Assembly: GCA_036562265.1 (NCBI GenBank)
Contig: DATCKS010000526.1
Coordinates: 1-7,730 of the forward strand
Direction: 5' to 3'
Source: DASVDK01 sp036562265 [NCBI: Thermodesulfobacteriota bacterium]
Lineage (GTDB): Bacteria; DASVDK01
DNA length: 7,730 bases
Below are positions 1 to 7,730 of this stretch, piece by piece; position 1 is the stretch's first letter; every line of letters begins with the position of its first letter. A program made the position numbers and the translations under genes. Below the pieces are notes generated by a model. That model had not been told where the DNA came from. It did no database searches and saw only the letters and a list, made by a program, of their open reading frames with translations.

Positions 1-529
1 GGTCAAGGTGAACGCGGTCATCTACTTCCGGGTGCTCGCCCCCATGCGGGCCATCGTCGAGGTCGAGAACTACCTCTACGCCACCTCCCAGCTCGCGCAG
101 ACGACGCTCAGGAGCGTCTGCGGCCAGGCGTCGCTCGACGAGCTGCTCGCGGAGCGGGAGAAGATCAACACGGAGCTGCAGAGCATCCTCGACAAGCACA
201 CCGACCCCTGGGGCGTGAAGGTGTCGAACGTCGAACTCAAGGCGATCGACCTGCCCCAGGAGATGCAGCGCGCCATGGCGCGGCAGGCGGAGGCCGAGCG
301 CGAGCGGCGGGCCAAGATCATCGCGGCGGAGGGGGAGCTGCAGGCCTCGGAGAAGATCGCCCAGGCGGCGGCCATCATCGGCAGCCAGCCGCAGGCGCTC
401 CAGCTCAGGTACCTCCAGACGCTCGTCGAGATCTCGAGCGGCGGCAAGGGCACGACGATGGTCTTCCCGCTGCCGATCGAGCTGATCCGGCCGATCCTCG
501 ACGGCACGGTCAAGCGCGCGGGGTCCTAG
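1..529 (+). CDS. SPFH/band-7 slipin (stomatin-like) membrane protein, 5' end missing
   Basis: The reading frame is already open at base 2 (V-K-V-N-A-V), so the gene begins left of the window; 175 residues are visible before the TAG stop. The visible part covers the second half of the band-7 domain ([46 protein letters not shown]). It is followed by the charged helix typical of slipins (visible residues about 86-125, with [17 protein letters not shown]) and the C-terminal [11 protein letters not shown] that stomatins and slipins share. The N-terminal membrane anchor is not in view. Family members oligomerise at the membrane and organise microdomains; bacterial slipins are often paired with an NfeD-type gene, which could lie upstream but cannot be seen. 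The stop is 4 bases before the next start, suggesting cotranscription. Slipin assignment is strong; FtsH-regulating HflK/HflC is less likely because the slipin signature matches closely. Confidence 0.93.
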   Translation, partial: VKVNAVIYFRVLAPMRAIVEVENYLYATSQLAQTTLRSVCGQASLDELLAEREKINTELQSILDKHTDPWGVKVSNVELKAIDLPQEMQRAMARQAEAERERRAKIIAAEGELQASEKIAQAAAIIGSQPQALQLRYLQTLVEISSGGKGTTMVFPLPIELIRPILDGTVKRAGS

Positions 530-533
530 CCGC

Positions 534-3969
<3,436 letters not shown>

Positions 3970-3976
3970 TCGATCC

Positions 3977-4345
3977 ATGTTCGACTGGTTGTTCGCGGGT
4001 ACGGCGTATGCCATGGGCGGGGCACCTGCCGGTCAGGGCGCCCCGGCAGGTCCCGGAGGCTTCTTCGGCCAGCTCATCCCGCTCCTGCTCATTTTCATCG
4101 TCTTCTACTTCCTCCTCATCCGCCCGCAGCAGGCCCGGCAGCGGAAGCACCAGGAGATGCTGAAGTCGATCAAGCGGGGCGACGAGGTCTACACCGCCGG
4201 CGGCCTCAGGGGGAAGGTCACCGGGACGGCCGAGAAGGTCCTCACGCTCGAGATCGCCGACAACGTCCGCGTCAAGGTCTACCGGAACTTCATCGCCGGC
4301 ATCGTGACGCCGGGCGAGGACGCACGGCCCGAGGGAGGCGCCTAG
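3977..4345 (+). CDS. yajC: Sec translocon accessory subunit YajC
   Basis: YajC is a small single-span inner-membrane protein that associates with SecD-SecF and the SecYEG channel. The 122-residue product (E. coli 110) has a short N-terminus with AYAMGG followed by a Gly/Ala/Pro-rich stretch (residues 14-28) and one membrane helix at about residues 29-48 (IPLLLIFIVFYFLLIRPQQ). A cytoplasmic domain follows with the family pattern KRGDEVYTAGGLRGKVTG and the ending VYRNFIAGIV. It starts 7 bases after the tgt stop and ends 3 bases before secD, the conserved arrangement for this complex. The AYAMG opening resembles YajC of Deltaproteobacteria-like lineages, from memory. Identification rests on motif, length and position together and is secure. 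Confidence 0.97.
   Translation: MFDWLFAGTAYAMGGAPAGQGAPAGPGGFFGQLIPLLLIFIVFYFLLIRPQQARQRKHQEMLKSIKRGDEVYTAGGLRGKVTGTAEKVLTLEIADNVRVKVYRNFIAGIVTPGEDARPEGGA
4333..4338 (+). promoter_or_regulatory. Ribosome-binding site of secD
   Basis: GGGAGG in the last codons of yajC ends 10 bases before GTG 4349. It favours this GTG as the secD start. Confidence 0.55.
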
Positions 4346-4348
4346 ACC

Positions 4349-5944
4349 GTGCGCGGGATCAGACTGCGGCTCACCCTCATCGTCCTGTCGGCGGTCCTCG
4401 CCGTCATCGCGCTCCTGCCGACGCTCGTGCCGGATCGGCTGCCCGACTGGTGGGTGCGCAACGCGAGCCGGATCAACCTGGGGCTCGACCTCCAGGGCGG
4501 CATGCACCTGCTCCTCGAGGTCGACGCGCCGAAGGCCGTCGAGTCGCGCCTGGCCGCGTACGCCTCGGAGATCCGCCAGGTGCTCCAGCGGCGCGAGGCC
4601 GGCCTCGCCGTGGTCGAGCCGCGCGGCGACCACCTGGCGGTCACCTACCAGAGCGCGGCGCAGGCGGCCGAGGCCGAGGCGGCGATCCGCAACGAGCTGC
4701 CGGGGCTCGTGCAGCAGCGCCGCCAGGAGGGGACCGGCGGCCGGGTGACGGTCGTCTACGCGCTGTCGTCCGACGAGGTCACGCGGCTGTCGAGCGACGC
4801 GGTCGCCCAGGCGGTGGAAGTGCTCCGCAACCGGATCGACCAGTTCGGCGTGACCGAGCCGGTCATCGCCCGGCAGGGCTCGAACCAGATCGTCGTCCAG
4901 CTCCCCGGCGTGAAGGACCCCAAGCGCGCGATCGACCTGATCGGCCGCACGGCGCAGCTCGAGTTCAAGCTCGTCGTCGACGATCCCCAGGCGATCCAGC
5001 AGGCGCTCGCCGGCAACCCGCCGCCCGGCACGCAGCTCCTCCAGGAGCGGAACGTCAACCGTCAGACCGGGGCGGTCTCCGAGCAGCCGATCCTCGTGCG
5101 GCGGGAGCCGCTCCTCACCGGCGAGGTCCTGACCGACGCGCGGGTGCAGCGCGGGCCGCTCAACGAGCCGACCGTCGGCATCTCGTTCGACTCCCGCGGG
5201 ACCCGGATCTTCGGCGAGGTGACGAGCGCGCACGTCGGCGAGCGGCTGGCCATCGTCCTCGACGACACCGTCTACTCGGCGCCCGTCATCCGCCAGGCGA
5301 TCACCGGCGGCCAGGCGGAGATCTCCGGCAGCTTCACGGTGAACGAGGCGTACGACCTGGCCGTGGTGCTCAAGGCCGGGGCGCTGCCGGCGCCGGTCAA
5401 GATCGTCCAGAACCTCACCGTCGGCGCCTCGCTCGGCGAGGACGCCATCCGCGCCGGGCTCAAGGCCGGGGCGATCGCGACCGTGCTCGTGATCGGCTTC
5501 ATGATCCTCTACTACCGGGTGGGGGGCGTGGTGGCCGACCTGGCGCTCGTCCTGAACGTGCTCCTGCTGCTCGGCGTGCTCGCGCTCTTCGGGGCGACGC
5601 TCACGCTCCCCGGCATCGCGGGGATCGTCCTCGGCATCGGCATGGCGGTCGACACGAACGTCCTGATGTTCGAGCGGATGCGCGACGAGTTCCGGGCGGG
5701 CAAGGGGGTCAGGGCGGGGATCGATTCCGGCTACGACAAGGCGTTCTGGACGATCTTCGACTCGCACGTCACGACGCTCATCACCGCGTTCGTGCTCTTC
5801 ATCTTCGGCACCGGTCCGGTCAAGGGCTTCGCGGTGACGCTGTCGGCCGGCGTCATCATCAATCTCTTCACGGCGCTGATCGGGACCAAGACGGTGTTCG
5901 ACATCATGACGCGTAGCCGGGCCGTCAAGGCGCTCATCATCTGA
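4349..5944 (+). CDS. secD: Protein translocase subunit SecD
   Basis: SecD with SecF uses the proton-motive force to help pull exported proteins out of the SecYEG channel on the periplasmic side. The 531-residue protein is shorter than E. coli SecD (615) but within the range of the family. Features in order: membrane helix 1 (about residues 9-27), the GLDLQGGMHLLLEVD motif (residues 45 on), a large periplasmic part including VEVLRNRIDQFGVTEPVI and KAGALPAPVKI, then five helices at about 373-389, 395-414, 421-441, 472-489 and 493-515. Helix 4 carries GIGMAVDTNVLMFERMR; Asp435 matches the conserved proton-pathway aspartate. The usual EERTVGPSLG reads QNLTVGASLG here. GTG 4349 is chosen because it gives a short basic N-terminus before helix 1 and has GGGAGG upstream. 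SecD and SecF are separate genes here, not fused. Confidence 0.98.
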   Translation: MRGIRLRLTLIVLSAVLAVIALLPTLVPDRLPDWWVRNASRINLGLDLQGGMHLLLEVDAPKAVESRLAAYASEIRQVLQRREAGLAVVEPRGDHLAVTYQSAAQAAEAEAAIRNELPGLVQQRRQEGTGGRVTVVYALSSDEVTRLSSDAVAQAVEVLRNRIDQFGVTEPVIARQGSNQIVVQLPGVKDPKRAIDLIGRTAQLEFKLVVDDPQAIQQALAGNPPPGTQLLQERNVNRQTGAVSEQPILVRREPLLTGEVLTDARVQRGPLNEPTVGISFDSRGTRIFGEVTSAHVGERLAIVLDDTVYSAPVIRQAITGGQAEISGSFTVNEAYDLAVVLKAGALPAPVKIVQNLTVGASLGEDAIRAGLKAGAIATVLVIGFMILYYRVGGVVADLALVLNVLLLLGVLALFGATLTLPGIAGIVLGIGMAVDTNVLMFERMRDEFRAGKGVRAGIDSGYDKAFWTIFDSHVTTLITAFVLFIFGTGPVKGFAVTLSAGVIINLFTALIGTKTVFDIMTRSRAVKALII

Positions 5945-5950
5945 CGAGGC

Positions 5951-5955
5951 AGGAG
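5951..5955 (+). promoter_or_regulatory. Ribosome-binding site of secF
   Basis: AGGAG sits in the 17-base secD-secF gap, 6 bases before GTG 5962. It is the best placed Shine-Dalgarno in the window and fixes the secF start. Confidence 0.7.
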
Positions 5956-5961
5956 ACGCAC

Positions 5962-6936
5962 GTGGACCTGTTCGGGGGACGCAAGACCCGGTTCGACTTC
6001 ATCGGCAAGCGGCGGATCACGCTCACGATCTCCGCCGTGCTCTGCCTCATCGGCCTGGCGACCTTCGTCGCCATCGCGGCGGACCGGGCCAACCTCGGGA
6101 TCGAGTTCGCGGGCGGGGTGGCCGTCCAGGTCGACCTGCAGCGTGCCGCCACGCTCGCCGAGGCGCGCGCGGCGCTCGAGGAGGCGGGCTTCGGCAACGC
6201 CGACCTGCAGGCGTCGGAGGGGGGCACGAAGCTCATCATCCGGGTCAAGCGATCCGAGGTGCCGCTCGACGAGACCGCCGACCGCATCATCGAGGCGCTG
6301 AGAGCCGGGCTGCCGGGCAACGCCCTGACCGTCGAGTCGACGAGCACCATCGGGCCGACGGTCGGCCAGGCGCTCAGGCGCGACGCGCTCGTGGCGATCG
6401 CGCTGTCGCTCGTCGGCATCGTCCTGTACATCGCCGTCCGCTTCCAGTTCCGGTTCGGCGTGGCGGCGACGCTCGGGACGATCCACACGGTGCTGGCCGT
6501 GCTCGGCGTCTTCTTCCTGCTCGGCAAGGAGATCAACCTGCTCCTGGTCGTCGCGCTCCTCACCGTGGCCGGCTACTCCCTGAGCGACACCGTCGTCGTC
6601 TTCGACCGGATCCGCGAGACCCTCGCGCGAGGCGGCCGCCGCGACCTCGGAGAGGTCATCAACGTGAGCATCAACGACGTCCTGTCGCGGACGATCGTGA
6701 CCGGCACGACGACGCTCCTCGCCTGCATCTCGCTCTACATCTGGGGCGGCGACGTGCTCAGGGACTTCGCGCTGGCGCTCACCCTCGGCATCATCGTCGG
6801 CACCTACTCGTCGATCTTCGTCGCGAGCCCGATCCTCTACGAGTGGGGCCTGCCGGACCGGCAGCGGAGGCCCACGCCGGCGAGCGAGCCGCCCCGCTCC
6901 GGGCGCCGCCCCCACGTGGCCGCGCGCACCCGGTGA
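5962..6936 (+). CDS. secF: Protein translocase subunit SecF
   Basis: SecF is the partner of SecD in the inner membrane. The 324-residue protein (E. coli 323) has helix 1 at about 19-38, the GIEFAGG motif (46-52), a periplasmic domain, and five more helices at about 142-159, 166-187, 191-212, 244-262 and 268-290. Helix 4 holds GYSLSDTVVVFDRIRE with Asp209, the conserved proton-pathway aspartate, and INDVLSRT with Arg243 precedes helix 5, matching the conserved arginine of this region. The final 28 residues (297-324) form a Pro/Arg-rich cytoplasmic tail with eight arginines, longer and more basic than the functional core needs. The gene starts 17 bases after secD. Its TGA is inside the GTGA that starts recJ, so the tail sequence also serves as the recJ translation start region. 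Confidence 0.98.
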   Translation: MDLFGGRKTRFDFIGKRRITLTISAVLCLIGLATFVAIAADRANLGIEFAGGVAVQVDLQRAATLAEARAALEEAGFGNADLQASEGGTKLIIRVKRSEVPLDETADRIIEALRAGLPGNALTVESTSTIGPTVGQALRRDALVAIALSLVGIVLYIAVRFQFRFGVAATLGTIHTVLAVLGVFFLLGKEINLLLVVALLTVAGYSLSDTVVVFDRIRETLARGGRRDLGEVINVSINDVLSRTIVTGTTTLLACISLYIWGGDVLRDFALALTLGIIVGTYSSIFVASPILYEWGLPDRQRRPTPASEPPRSGRRPHVAARTR

Positions 6937-7730
6937 CGCTGCCGGCCCACTGGCGGCTCGTGGACGGCGACGGGGCGGCAGCGGCCCGCCTCGCCGGCGC
7001 CCTCGGGCTGTCGCCCCTGGTGGCGCGGGTCCTCGTCAACCGGGGGTACGCGGATCCCGACGCGGCCGCGCGGTTCCTCACGCCCCGCCTCGCCGACCTG
7101 ACGCCACCCTGGTCGATGCGCGGCATGGCGGCCGCGGTCGACCGGATCGTCGCCGCCATCGGCCGGCGCGAGCCGTTCCTGGTCTTCGGCGACTACGACG
7201 TCGACGGCGTGACCGCCTCCGCCGTGCTGGCGCTCGGCCTGTCGGCCATGGGGGCGCGCGTCGAGGTCTACCTGCCCGATCGCGTGCGCGACGGGTACGG
7301 CCTCTCCCCCCAGGCGATCACACGCGGCCTTGCGGCGTGCGACGCGCGGCTGCCGTCCCCGTCCGGGTGCCGCCTCGTCGTGACGGCCGACTGCGGGATC
7401 GCGGCGCACGAGGCGCTCGCGTGGGCGGCCGCGCGGGGGCTCGAGGTCATCGTCACCGATCACCACGAGCCGCGCGCCGGGTTGCCGCCGCCGCCGGCGC
7501 TGGCGGTGGTGAACCCGCGACAGCCCGACTGCCCCTTCCCGTACAAGGACCTCGCCGCCGTCGGCGTCGCGTTCCTCCTGGTGGCGGCCGTTCGGGCCCG
7601 CCTGCGCGAGCGCGGCGTCGATCCGCTGCCCGACCTGCGGGAGTACCTCGACATCGTGGCCCTGGGGACGCTCGCGGACGTGGTCCCCCTCGGCGGGGAC
7701 AACCGGATCCTGGCGACGCACGGCCTGGCC
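6933..7730 (+). CDS. recJ: Single-stranded-DNA-specific exonuclease RecJ, 3' end missing
   Basis: RecJ degrades single-stranded DNA 5' to 3' in recombination and repair. The frame opens at GTG 6933, overlapping the secF stop, and stays open to the right edge, giving 266 residues, about half of a typical 560-580. The opening WRLVDGDG and the pre-domain AARFLTPRLADLTPP match the family N-terminus, supporting this start. DHH-family metal motifs follow in order: FGDYDVDG (Asp87, Asp89, Asp91), TADCGI (Asp153), TDHHEP (Asp176-His177-His178), VNPRQPDCPFPYKDLAAVGV, and LGTLADVVPL with Asp249. All expected catalytic residues are present. The DHHA1 and OB-fold parts lie beyond the window. The loop before TADCGI (DARLPSPSGCR) looks a few residues longer than usual. 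No clear Shine-Dalgarno precedes the start, so coupling to secF translation is likely. A DHH phosphoesterase of another kind is unlikely given the RecJ-specific motifs. Confidence 0.96.
   Translation, partial: MTLPAHWRLVDGDGAAAARLAGALGLSPLVARVLVNRGYADPDAAARFLTPRLADLTPPWSMRGMAAAVDRIVAAIGRREPFLVFGDYDVDGVTASAVLALGLSAMGARVEVYLPDRVRDGYGLSPQAITRGLAACDARLPSPSGCRLVVTADCGIAAHEALAWAAARGLEVIVTDHHEPRAGLPPPPALAVVNPRQPDCPFPYKDLAAVGVAFLLVAAVRARLRERGVDPLPDLREYLDIVALGTLADVVPLGGDNRILATHGLA

Noticed and set aside
5945-5961. Terminator or promoter in the secD-secF gap
   Set aside because: The gap is only 17 bases, holds the secF Shine-Dalgarno, and shows no hairpin with a T-run.
5731-6915. 394-codon minus-strand open frame opposite secF
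   Set aside because: Antisense to secF with its intact motifs; composition is Arg/Asp/Glu/Val-rich without any domain.

Overview
The window is 7,730 bases of very GC-rich DNA, roughly 70% or more by eye, with nearly every third codon position G or C. It is packed with eight genes, all on the + strand. No intergenic gap is longer than 17 bases, so no stretch over 300 bases lacks a gene. The first gene is cut by the left edge and the last by the right edge. I see no tRNA, rRNA, CRISPR array, insertion sequence, phage gene or clear terminator.

Layout. 1-529 is the 3' part of an SPFH/band-7 slipin (stomatin-like) gene. 534-1811 is a predicted lipoprotein with a SpoIID/LytB amidase-enhancer domain. 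1808-2866 is queA and 2863-3969 is tgt, two consecutive steps of tRNA queuosine synthesis. 3977-4345 is yajC, 4349-5944 is secD and 5962-6936 is secF, the auxiliary Sec translocon complex. 6933-7730 is the 5' half of recJ, a single-strand DNA exonuclease of the DHH family.

Organisation. Spacing is tight enough for one long operon: spoIID/queA, queA/tgt and secF/recJ share 4-base stop/start overlaps (GTGA, ATGA, GTGA), and the other gaps are 3 to 17 bases. Five of the seven visible start codons are GTG. Clear Shine-Dalgarno sequences sit before queA, yajC, secD and secF, while tgt and recJ appear to rely on coupling to the upstream gene. The promoter must lie left of the window.

Organism. The order queA-tgt-yajC-secD-secF is widespread in diderm bacteria. 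A SpoIID-domain gene before queA, recJ after secF, and an 'AYAMG' start to YajC recall, from memory, Deltaproteobacteria-like phyla or Methylomirabilota/Rokubacteria. This is a weak placement from gene order and style, not from a search. SpoIID here does not imply sporulation.

Function. The genes share a cluster but not a pathway: envelope proteins (slipin, SpoIID-domain lipoprotein), tRNA wobble-base modification (Tgt, QueA), membrane-potential-driven protein export (YajC, SecD, SecF) and DNA repair (RecJ). I found no undescribed system. This is a conserved housekeeping locus, and the findings are modest: unusual residues in QueA, a basic SecF tail, a minor-codon cluster in tgt and a G-run cluster in the spoIID-like gene.
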